NCBI GenBank assembly: GCA_024400635.1
Contig: JAKSMI010000005.1
Location: 62,001-126,000 of the forward strand
Source: Bacteroidales bacterium
GTDB taxonomy: Bacteria; Bacteroidota; Bacteroidia; Bacteroidales; WCHB1-69
Length of the DNA: 64,000 nt
Reading direction: 5' to 3'
Shown here: positions 7,139 to 13,635 of the stretch, in pieces
Numbering within the stretch: the stretch's first letter is position 1
Layout of the letters: the number at the start of each line of letters is the position of its first letter
Made by a program: the position numbers and the translations under genes
Notes under the pieces: model-generated
What the model was told of the DNA's origin: nothing
The model's database searches: none
Seen by the model: the letters and a program-made list of their open reading frames with translations, nothing else

Positions 7139-9353
7139 TCTTTAATTCCTTTCTTTTCGATTCAAGTTGAGAAAGTTCAACTTTTTTTAATTGGATTTTT
7201 TTCTCAATACTGTCTATAGTTTCTGTACTATCAATCATCTCGTCTAACATTCTACGTATGGTTTTTTTGAGATATTCATCTGCAACTTTACTGGCAACAT
7301 ATTCGAATTTATCTTTGTTTTCTTCAACACATTTTTTCCGGGAATCATCGTTCGGCATTTCACGGAACTTATTATAAAGACGGAAAATACTTTCAACTTG
7401 ATTTTGAGCGAACTCACCAATTGTGTAATCCATAAAAAAGCTTTGACCGAGTAAGTCATGGATATTAGCACAAAACGTTTCTGATTCTGTTTGTTCGGGG
7501 CGACCGTCCTTCAAAGCTAAAACATTACTCCGAGGGATGTCGCTCAATATATATGGAGAATGTGTTGACAAAACGATGTTAATTCCTTCAATATGCTTCA
7601 AATGAATGGACCTTATTGTTTCCAAAAGTAAAGATATATACTTGCGCTGTAAATCAGGATGATAGTATAATTCTATCTCATCAAAGATAACATTAACATA
7701 TTTATACTTAAGCAATGGAAGGCTTCCAACTTTAGCAGTTGATGAGTTCCAAACAGAATCAATATTTATAAGATGGTAAGCAAAATTACTTATACTATAC
7801 GCTATTTGGCGTTCACCTGCACTAAACTTCCAAAAAGGTATTAATCGTTCAACATTTTTTCTCTTTATACGGAATTCAAAGTCAAAAATTGGAGGAGGCA
7901 AAAAGTCATCTTCTTTAGCCCTAAAAGGACATGATGATATTGAATTGAAATTAGTGACACAATCCCGTATGGGTTTTTCAATATCGGTTAACGAATAAAT
8001 ATCACGACAAGGGCTTGTTTTTTTAGGATAGATTTTATTGCCATATATCAAATACAAAAGTGTTCTTCGCAATTTTACAGTTATATGTGAATTATCCTGT
8101 AGTAATTCTTCAAGATGCTTTTTGAGAAGTTCATCATTAAATGATTCTTTAGACAGGTTTTTAATTATTTTAATGTATTTTTTATATAGTAGACTTATTT
8201 TAATGATTTTGTAAATCAAATAATTTTTAGCTTCGGCGAAATTTCGGACTGTATTATCAATGGCAATTATGCCTTGGATATTGTATGTATTGTTGAAATA
8301 CTCCCATAGTCTTGAACAACAGTTGTCGTATTGTTTACAGAGATTAGAACTTTTTTGTAACAATCCGACCTCAATCATCCAGTCTTTCGTCCATTTTTTT
8401 AAATCTTTCTTCCCATTTGACAAAACACGTCTATCAATAGGTAAATATAATCCCTCAATCTGAAGATTCCCATTAATCGTACGAAACGGGAATTTACAAT
8501 CCTCGCCAACACCCTGTTTATAAAAAAGCAATGATAAAAGTCTTTCCTTCCCCAGACGATTTTCTTTGGGCCCATCAATTACTCCTCCAACACGCATAGG
8601 ATTAATAACTATAGGAGCTTGGTATCCATCATTTTTATGAAATAAACCTGTCATCCACATTTGTTGAAATGGAAATTTTATTAAATTAGGCTTATTACGT
8701 AATTGGTTTATTTTGTTTTCAGAAGTAGCTTCGTTATAATAATCATTATAATAATAGGCATAAATGGAATAATTATTGATAATGCTATAGAAGAAACTTG
8801 ACAAATAATCAAATTTATCCTTCTGTACTGGCAACAGTTTCGATGAAGAATGTGTTTTTGAACTTATCCACTCTTTATTTCCAATTAACGAATATAGTGT
8901 ACAATCTTTGCTTTTTGCAGACGTATAGTTCTTAATTGAAATATCATGTCCTTCTATTACTAATTGTGATAGTTCATCACCTTGAAGATATAATAAATCG
9001 CCATTAACATTTTCTATGTAGTGCAGATGCTCTGCTGCCGCATATTGAACTTCTTCTCCAAGTATGGCTGCTGCAGCATTATTAAACATTCTAACCATCA
9101 TGTCAATTATAGAACTTTTCCCACAACCATTTTTGCCTACTATTGCTGAAATACTAACACTTACATCTTCTGTATCGTAAAGATACTCGTCTGCAAAAAG
9201 ATGGTTCTCAAGTTTAAAAGTTTCGGTAGTTGATTCGACAATTTGAGACACGCCGCTGTAAAACCAATACCACATTTTTTTTTGTAAAATCGGTGATATC
9301 AAACAACTGTCGTTAAATCTCAAACCAAGTATTCTAAAACGTGATTTTGCCAT
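7131..9353 (-). CDS. Large AAA (SMC/OLD-like) ATPase of a putative defence operon
   Basis: A 740-residue ABC/SMC-type ATPase. Walker A is GKNGCGKSS (about residues 73-81), a signature-like SAGERQ lies near 511, Walker B is VNVIFDEIELYYHP near 554-567, and the switch His is in LSTHSPY near 596. The segment ANIHDLLGQSFFM and a C-terminal coiled coil (SIEKKIQLKKVELSQLE) resemble large PtuA-like ATPases that work with HNH nucleases. There is no TOPRIM domain at the C-terminus, unlike OLD/GajA proteins, but a separate TOPRIM-like protein is encoded upstream. The middle of the protein (about 130-480) has no domain I recognise. The gene is visibly richer in A+T than the housekeeping genes, which suggests transfer. 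Confidence 0.85.
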   Translation of the reverse strand: MAKSRFRILGLRFNDSCLISPILQKKMWYWFYSGVSQIVESTTETFKLENHLFADEYLYDTEDVSVSISAIVGKNGCGKSSIIDMMVRMFNNAAAAILGEEVQYAAAEHLHYIENVNGDLLYLQGDELSQLVIEGHDISIKNYTSAKSKDCTLYSLIGNKEWISSKTHSSSKLLPVQKDKFDYLSSFFYSIINNYSIYAYYYNDYYNEATSENKINQLRNKPNLIKFPFQQMWMTGLFHKNDGYQAPIVINPMRVGGVIDGPKENRLGKERLLSLLFYKQGVGEDCKFPFRTINGNLQIEGLYLPIDRRVLSNGKKDLKKWTKDWMIEVGLLQKSSNLCKQYDNCCSRLWEYFNNTYNIQGIIAIDNTVRNFAEAKNYLIYKIIKISLLYKKYIKIIKNLSKESFNDELLKKHLEELLQDNSHITVKLRRTLLYLIYGNKIYPKKTSPCRDIYSLTDIEKPIRDCVTNFNSISSCPFRAKEDDFLPPPIFDFEFRIKRKNVERLIPFWKFSAGERQIAYSISNFAYHLINIDSVWNSSTAKVGSLPLLKYKYVNVIFDEIELYYHPDLQRKYISLLLETIRSIHLKHIEGINIVLSTHSPYILSDIPRSNVLALKDGRPEQTESETFCANIHDLLGQSFFMDYTIGEFAQNQVESIFRLYNKFREMPNDDSRKKCVEENKDKFEYVASKVADEYLKKTIRRMLDEMIDSTETIDSIEKKIQLKKVELSQLESKRKELKND

Positions 9354-9433
9354 ATTGATTTCTAAATTTGTTGAAAATCCTTCACTCCATTTTCCACATC
9401 AATTTCAAGAACATTTCTATATATCATTTTATT

Positions 9434-9518
9434 TTATATCAAACAAGAATATTCGCAAAAAGGACAATCATTTGTTATAAAAAACTTTCCGACATTTACC
9501 ACCATTACAAAATTGCAT
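9434..9518 (-). other. Possible micro-ORF with Cys pairs, frameshifted (uncertain)
   Basis: In the 170-base gap between the TOPRIM-like and ATPase genes, an ATG at 9518 opens 5 bases after the TOPRIM stop and reads MQFCNGGKCRKVF before a stop at 9468. If one T of a T6 run is skipped, the frame continues ITNDCPFCEYSCLI, giving 27 residues with a CxxxxC and a CPFC pair, like a small zinc ribbon. It may be a decayed or slippage-read peptide, or chance. Confidence 0.2.
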
Positions 9519-9523
9519 ATATT

Positions 9524-9982
9524 CTATTCTTCTCCATTAACAAACATTTGCATTTGTTTTATGATAGTATTTTGTTTAATAGTCTCAAGGTTTGTTTTTA
9601 AAATAGATTTCAATTCTTCAATATTTTCTTTGTTAAATCTTGTATTTGCAGGAAAAATGCTTTCAATCTGCGGCAAAAAACAAAAAACACCTATATTATT
9701 TGACGCATCCGCTTTTGATAAAAATCGCATTCTTGCAATTTTCTCATCGGCAGAATCTTTCTTCATTGTTTCAGCATCAAAAGCAATGAGAATTTTATCA
9801 TTGGATTTTATCATTAAGCGTAGTGTTCGTGCCAAGGTTGCCATATTAGCGAATCCACTTATTTCAGGAGCATAGACACGATATTTATCACAATCTAATA
9901 ATGTTCTAATAATTGCCCTATCCGTATTACTTTCGGCTAAAACATATAAGGCAGGTTGTTCGTTTAAAATAGTTTCGGCCAT
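9524..9982 (-). CDS. Small stand-alone TOPRIM-like protein
   Basis: A 152-residue protein with a TOPRIM-like layout: strand and acidic motif LYVLAESNTDRAII (E17, D21) followed by KILIAFDAET (D69 and E71 in the place of the usual DxD) and FLPQIESIFP near 102-111, similar to the late motif in TOPRIM proteins that stand alone. TOPRIM domains cut or join nucleic acid with metal ions and are the nuclease part of OLD-family enzymes. It overlaps the nuclease gene upstream by 19 bases and is followed 170 bases later by the ATPase gene, so it probably belongs to the same operon. The change of DxD to DAE leaves catalysis uncertain. Confidence 0.6.
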   Translation of the reverse strand: MAETILNEQPALYVLAESNTDRAIIRTLLDCDKYRVYAPEISGFANMATLARTLRLMIKSNDKILIAFDAETMKKDSADEKIARMRFLSKADASNNIGVFCFLPQIESIFPANTRFNKENIEELKSILKTNLETIKQNTIIKQMQMFVNGEE

Positions 9983-10551
9983 TCTTTTTCGTTTTGATAT
10001 TGAAAATAATAATGATAATGATATTCACATTGCTCAATAGCCATCGTGTACTTTTTTTCTAAACATTCTAAAAAACGTTTATTATCAGCAGAACCGTTCA
10101 AGCAACATTCAAAATCTTGTTTATCCCATAAGATAATTAATTGTGGCGCCATAAATTGAATCTGCCATTCTGCAACTTCGGTAAATGGTGTGTTTGAAAA
10201 AACAATGCCGAAAACCGTACTATGTCTTTTAGACAAATAATGTCTAAACTTAGACAATGGTTCCACATTAATCTTTTCCGTTGTGTAATGTTTACATTCA
10301 ATAAGAGCATGCATATTATTATAATGAATAGCACCATCTATTTGCTCAATGACATTACCACCTGAAGTAATTTCATACGGATAAGTCACTTTAGCACCTT
10401 CTAATTCAAATGCTCTTAGAACTATATATTCTAATAATTTCCCTGGTTTCCAAAAAGTTTGATCCATTTGCGATTCTTCCCACAACAGCTTTAAGCTATG
10501 AATAGACCTATATTGTTTAATTTGTTCTTGATAATCTTCCTCTTTTGACAT
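9964..10551 (-). CDS. PD-(D/E)XK restriction-endonuclease-like protein (Mrr-type core)
   Basis: A 195-residue protein with a full PD-(D/E)XK nuclease signature: Glu in GKLLEYIVLRAFE (E41), Asp in EQIDGAIH (D72) and ECKHY (E85, K87). The spacing and the helix before the active site fit the Mrr/restriction-endonuclease type that cleaves DNA. I chose the ATG at 10549-10551; a TTG six codons upstream is also open but less likely. It leads an operon of TOPRIM-like protein, ATPase and HNH protein, and its end overlaps the TOPRIM gene by 19 bases. It carries no methyltransferase or specificity gene, so it is not part of a classical restriction-modification system. Confidence 0.75.
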   Translation of the reverse strand: MSKEEDYQEQIKQYRSIHSLKLLWEESQMDQTFWKPGKLLEYIVLRAFELEGAKVTYPYEITSGGNVIEQIDGAIHYNNMHALIECKHYTTEKINVEPLSKFRHYLSKRHSTVFGIVFSNTPFTEVAEWQIQFMAPQLIILWDKQDFECCLNGSADNKRFLECLEKKYTMAIEQCEYHYHYYFQYQNEKEWPKLF

Positions 10552-10710
10552 ATATATGTTTTTAATCAAATAATTTTAGTATCGGGATAAAATTTATAAT
10601 ATTTACATAAGTTAATTTATCACAACATAGTTCTAGTTGATATTTTCAATGCAATGTTTATATTTCAAAAAGTCTTTTCTCACGTTATTCATTACTCTCG
10701 ATTCTCTCTT

Positions 10711-10751
10711 CTCTCCCCCGCCGCACTTTCCCCGGGGCGGGTTCGGGGGTG
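10711..10751 (-). repeat. GC-rich intergenic repeat, copy B
   Basis: Same family as copy A, with the core TTTCCCCGGGGCGGGTTCGG. It begins about 34 bases after the stop of the DUF1016 gene and separates that gene from the four-gene nuclease operon. The rest of the 10552-10784 gap is A+T-rich and shows no other feature I recognise. Confidence 0.85.
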
Positions 10752-10784
10752 TATTATGTAGGTTGTTTAATATTTTTCTATAAA

Positions 10785-11906
10785 TTACCGTTTCAATTCT
10801 GTAAGTCTTTTTGATATCTCTTCTTCCGTGGGCAATTTGTCTTGCAGGTCCCGCGGAAGCGTACTTTTACCCAATTTATATTCAGCCACTCCAATTGGAG
10901 CATTGATTTTGGAGAGAGAATAATGTGCAAAAATATTGTTCTTCGAATGACAAATCAGCAGTCCAATGCAATCATTATCACCCACAACATTCAACACTTC
11001 ATCAACCATTCCCATATAACCCGCCAACTGTCCGACATCCGGAAAATCAAATTCCGTGGTTTTAACCTCAATCACGCAATATCGATGTAATGGTATTATG
11101 TAGAAAAGGAGGTCAATATACTTCTCTTTGCCTGCCGCACAGATTCGGTACTCTTTGCCGACAAAAGAAAAACCACGCCCTAATTCAAGAAGGAACTGAC
11201 AAATGTCACCCACAAGTCGCTCTTTAAGTTGAGCTTCATTATAATGCTCGTTTATTTGTGCAAAACTAAAATCGTAAACACCTTTGACAAGGTCTTGCGC
11301 CAAATCAGCATCTTGCGTTGGCATAGTTATGTTGAAGTTCGTGGCGGCTTTCCCTTGCACTTCGTATAAGTCTGTGCCAAGCATATTCAGAAGCATGCCG
11401 CGTCCCCATTGATTCTGTAAAGTTTTGCAAACAAAAAAGAAACCCTTTTGACTGTCTGCTCCTACAGCATCTATGATGGCTTTGTGGTGACTCCACGGAA
11501 TACAAAACAAAGGACTGTTTGTTTTGCCCCCAAGTGGGGGCAAAGAATCAGACTTTTCCATTTCACCCCCAGATGAGGGCAAAATGGGAATAGCATCTGG
11601 ATATAGCAAATAGAAACGTTTCATATAGCCGAGTGATGTGACGGAAAATCCCTTCCTGTCAAGTTGCTTAGAAAGGTCATTACTGAGTTGTTTGAGAATG
11701 CCGTGTCCCCATCGTTCTTCGATATGCATAGCCACTATGTCTCGACCAACAGTCCAGTAGAACCTGAGTTGTTCGCCATTGATTCCAATAGCAGCCCGGA
11801 CTTGACTCTGCTTATACCTACGACTTAGATCGCTTACCCAAATCGAGTATTGCTGGTCTGCAAAATGCATATTGCCGTTGTTTTTCTCTATGTTAGTTTC
11901 TCCCAT
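10785..11906 (-). CDS. DUF1016 / PDDEXK nuclease domain protein (YhcG-like)
   Basis: A 373-residue protein. The N-terminal DUF1016 region has QSQVRAAIGINGEQLRFYW and HGILKQLSNDLSKQLDRKGF; the C-terminal nuclease domain has FVGKEYRI, IDLLFYI and VIEVKT, the D...ExK active site of this PDDEXK family. YhcG-type proteins are common in restriction and defence islands; the exact target is not established. An ATG at 11906 is preferred over a GTG at 11939, because a TATCTTTG -7 box lies at 11980-11987. Residues about 105-125 hold an odd insert (SGGEMEKSDSLPPLGGK) encoded by a palindromic DNA element, marked separately. It stands alone between two copies of the GC-rich repeat. Confidence 0.85.
   Translation of the reverse strand: MGETNIEKNNGNMHFADQQYSIWVSDLSRRYKQSQVRAAIGINGEQLRFYWTVGRDIVAMHIEERWGHGILKQLSNDLSKQLDRKGFSVTSLGYMKRFYLLYPDAIPILPSSGGEMEKSDSLPPLGGKTNSPLFCIPWSHHKAIIDAVGADSQKGFFFVCKTLQNQWGRGMLLNMLGTDLYEVQGKAATNFNITMPTQDADLAQDLVKGVYDFSFAQINEHYNEAQLKERLVGDICQFLLELGRGFSFVGKEYRICAAGKEKYIDLLFYIIPLHRYCVIEVKTTEFDFPDVGQLAGYMGMVDEVLNVVGDNDCIGLLICHSKNNIFAHYSLSKINAPIGVAEYKLGKSTLPRDLQDKLPTEEEISKRLTELKR
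11523..11544. repeat. Palindromic element inside the DUF1016 gene
   Basis: The stretch TTTGCCCCC-AAGT-GGGGGCAAA forms a 9-bp stem with a 4-base loop inside the coding region. A weaker related piece (CACCCCCAGATGAGGGC) follows 22 bases later, near 11564-11580. Together they encode a Gly/Pro-rich insert in the linker of the protein and keep the frame open. Confidence 0.7.
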
Positions 11907-11979
11907 CACTTTTTCTATTCTCGTATTTTCAGCTGGCACGTTGCCTATCTTTCTTCTTTTTCCATTTCAAAAATCATCG

Positions 11980-11987
11980 CAAAGATA
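11980..11987 (-). promoter_or_regulatory. Bacteroidota -7 promoter box upstream of the DUF1016 gene
   Basis: Minus-strand TATCTTTG, a perfect match to TAnnTTTG. It would place transcription start near 11973, downstream of repeat copy C, giving this gene its own promoter. No clear -33 TTTG is visible at the right distance because that position falls in the repeat. Confidence 0.5.
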
Positions 11988-12000
11988 CAACTTTCTCTCT

Positions 12001-12040
12001 TTCTCCCCCGCCTCACTTCCACCGGGGCGGGTTCGGGGTG
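12001..12040 (-). repeat. GC-rich intergenic repeat, copy C
   Basis: Same family as copies A and B (CCGGGGCGGGTTCGGGG), with a slightly changed left arm (CCCCCGCCTCACTTCCA). It starts 18 bases after the stop of the DUF4062 gene. Confidence 0.85.
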
Positions 12041-12058
12041 TATTTTCTTATTCGTTTC

Positions 12059-13531
12059 TTATTCTTTCTTTTCCGTTACTTGCCAATAGCCGCCCTTGTC
12101 GGGTCCGATGCGGGTAACCAATCCTTTTTCCTGCAATTTTTTGATATGTTCTCGTATGGTATCCCTATGCCTTCCCGTTATTTGAACCAGCTCATCATAC
12201 GTAATCTTGGAATTTCCCAACATCAATTCCATAATTTGACTATCCAAAGAATTTACAGGCGGATTTACAGGCGGATTTACAGGCGGATTTACAGGCGGAT
12301 TTTTTTCGGCTGTATCTACTTCCGTACTGTTTCGCCAAATAATTGTACAAAAATCCTCATCTTCAATAAATTCCGGGGATTTCAATCCCTTCGCCACACA
12401 TGTCTCAACCAAATCATTTGTGCCCGTACCCAATCGCTCAATATATCCTGCAAGATAGGCGGGATAGGCAAGCGTCGGATTCACTGGAATGGATTTATGC
12501 TTTGCCTTGAGTTTTGTAGTCGTCAACCCCATTGGCAATCGACCAGGGTTCCAAATCTCTAACCGGTCTCTGAACAGCATCACCTGCACACTGGCATTAC
12601 TCGTGTAATCTCTATGCACAATGGCATTTATGATGGCTTCGTGTACGGCGGAGACCGGAAGTTCATACTCCACCCCATCGTCATTCGCAGAATGATTCCC
12701 TATTCTGGCATCAATATGCGACATTACAAATGAGACGGCCTGGTCGCACATTTCAAAAATAGTACCACCAAAAACCTGATAATAGGGAGCTGGCTTTTGC
12801 ACATTCACACCGTAAAACTGCGCGCACTTCACCTCTGAAGGACGAAAGAAATGTTGCGGATTCTTTCCAAAAAGCAACAGTGCCGAATTGGTAATACGCC
12901 CATCATCGGTTGCCAAATCCAAACTCATCAGCACAGCAAGCAAGCCATCCTTTTCCAAAGAAAGTTTATAGTCTCGTTTCAGCTTGGCCAAATTGATAAA
13001 GGATTGTACTTTTCTTTCATCAATATCCGCTAAAGACGCATTAGCATTAATGGAAGCATCAAATGGCGATATGCGGACAATCTCCTTCACTTCCAAAAAG
13101 CGGACAAGAGCAGCATAAACTGCCATTTGAAGTTGTTCGTATGAGTTGAATGATTTTCTAACGACCGCCTGTTCGGCTTTGTCAATCAAATTTTGCTCTT
13201 TGGGATGCCGTTCAGATACTTGCTTGATGAAAACTAAGCGATAACGGTTGTGTTGCGTGGCGGCATCAAACTCGCGTTCGGTTGGCGATACGCCTTCATC
13301 ATCTTCAAAGCCGTATTTCTCACCGAACAGGCCGACATAGACCTCACTGCGGGCAGCTTCCGACAAATATGCTTCGCGAGCATTTTGATCTTCGGCTGGC
13401 AAATCCTCAAACAAGAATGGGACAAATAACTTTCCAAGCAAAGCATCCTGCCGGATGTAGTCGCACAGCTTTCGCCTCTCTGAGGCGAACTCCGATTGAA
13501 CACTGCTTATGAAAAGTCTAAATCTTGCCAT
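12059..13531 (-). CDS. DUF4062 + RecG-like ATP-binding + winged-helix protein
   Basis: A 490-residue protein. Residues 1 to about 110 are DUF4062 (MARFRLFISSVQSEF, then EVYVGLFGEKYGF and SPTEREFDAA), found at the front of STAND and defence-related proteins. The middle (about 160-400) is the COG2865-type RecG-related body with a GHKL-like ATP site (VHEAIINAIVHRDY and LEIWNPGRLP). Four NPPV repeats lead to a C-terminal winged helix (TYDELVQITGRHRDTIREH). The ATG at 13529-13531 is chosen because DUF4062 starts there; an upstream extension would be made only of repeat sequence. It is a close paralogue, in body and C-terminus, of the next gene upstream, which has AlbA_2 in place of DUF4062. Confidence 0.8.
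   Translation of the reverse strand: MARFRLFISSVQSEFASERRKLCDYIRQDALLGKLFVPFLFEDLPAEDQNAREAYLSEAARSEVYVGLFGEKYGFEDDEGVSPTEREFDAATQHNRYRLVFIKQVSERHPKEQNLIDKAEQAVVRKSFNSYEQLQMAVYAALVRFLEVKEIVRISPFDASINANASLADIDERKVQSFINLAKLKRDYKLSLEKDGLLAVLMSLDLATDDGRITNSALLLFGKNPQHFFRPSEVKCAQFYGVNVQKPAPYYQVFGGTIFEMCDQAVSFVMSHIDARIGNHSANDDGVEYELPVSAVHEAIINAIVHRDYTSNASVQVMLFRDRLEIWNPGRLPMGLTTTKLKAKHKSIPVNPTLAYPAYLAGYIERLGTGTNDLVETCVAKGLKSPEFIEDEDFCTIIWRNSTEVDTAEKNPPVNPPVNPPVNPPVNSLDSQIMELMLGNSKITYDELVQITGRHRDTIREHIKKLQEKGLVTRIGPDKGGYWQVTEKKE
12251..12298. repeat. Four perfect 12-base tandem repeats (NPPV linker)
   Basis: The unit ATTTACAGGCGG occurs four times in a row. On the coding strand it gives the tetrapeptide NPPV, forming a proline-rich linker between the ATPase body and the winged helix. 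A change in copy number would alter linker length by four residues but never the frame. One further related unit lies in the neighbouring paralogue near 13940. Confidence 0.9.
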
Positions 13532-13590
13532 TTTCAATACAATTTGAGTTTTCGCTTTCTTTATTCTTTCAAAGTCTCTTCTTCTTTTCT

Positions 13591-13626
13591 CTCTCCCACC
13601 GCACAATCCCCCAGGCGGTTCGGGGT
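13591..13626 (-). repeat. GC-rich intergenic repeat, copy D
   Basis: The most diverged copy (CCCACCGCACAATCCCCCAG then GCGGTTCGGGG). It begins 9 bases after the stop of the AlbA_2 gene. The inner CCGC/GCGG pairing is kept although outer bases have changed, which hints that the fold matters. Confidence 0.75.
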
Positions 13627-13635
13627 GTTTTATTC

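Noticed and set aside
6164..10551. Retron with PtuA-PtuB-like effectors
   Set aside because: No reverse transcriptase gene or msr/msd-like inverted repeats were found near the ATPase-HNH pair.
9964..11906. Classical restriction-modification system
   Set aside because: Two PD-(D/E)XK-type proteins are present, but no methyltransferase or specificity subunit is in the island.
5971..13626. GC-rich repeats as ordinary intrinsic terminators
   Set aside because: They can fold but are followed by purine-rich sequence in the direction of transcription, not a T run.
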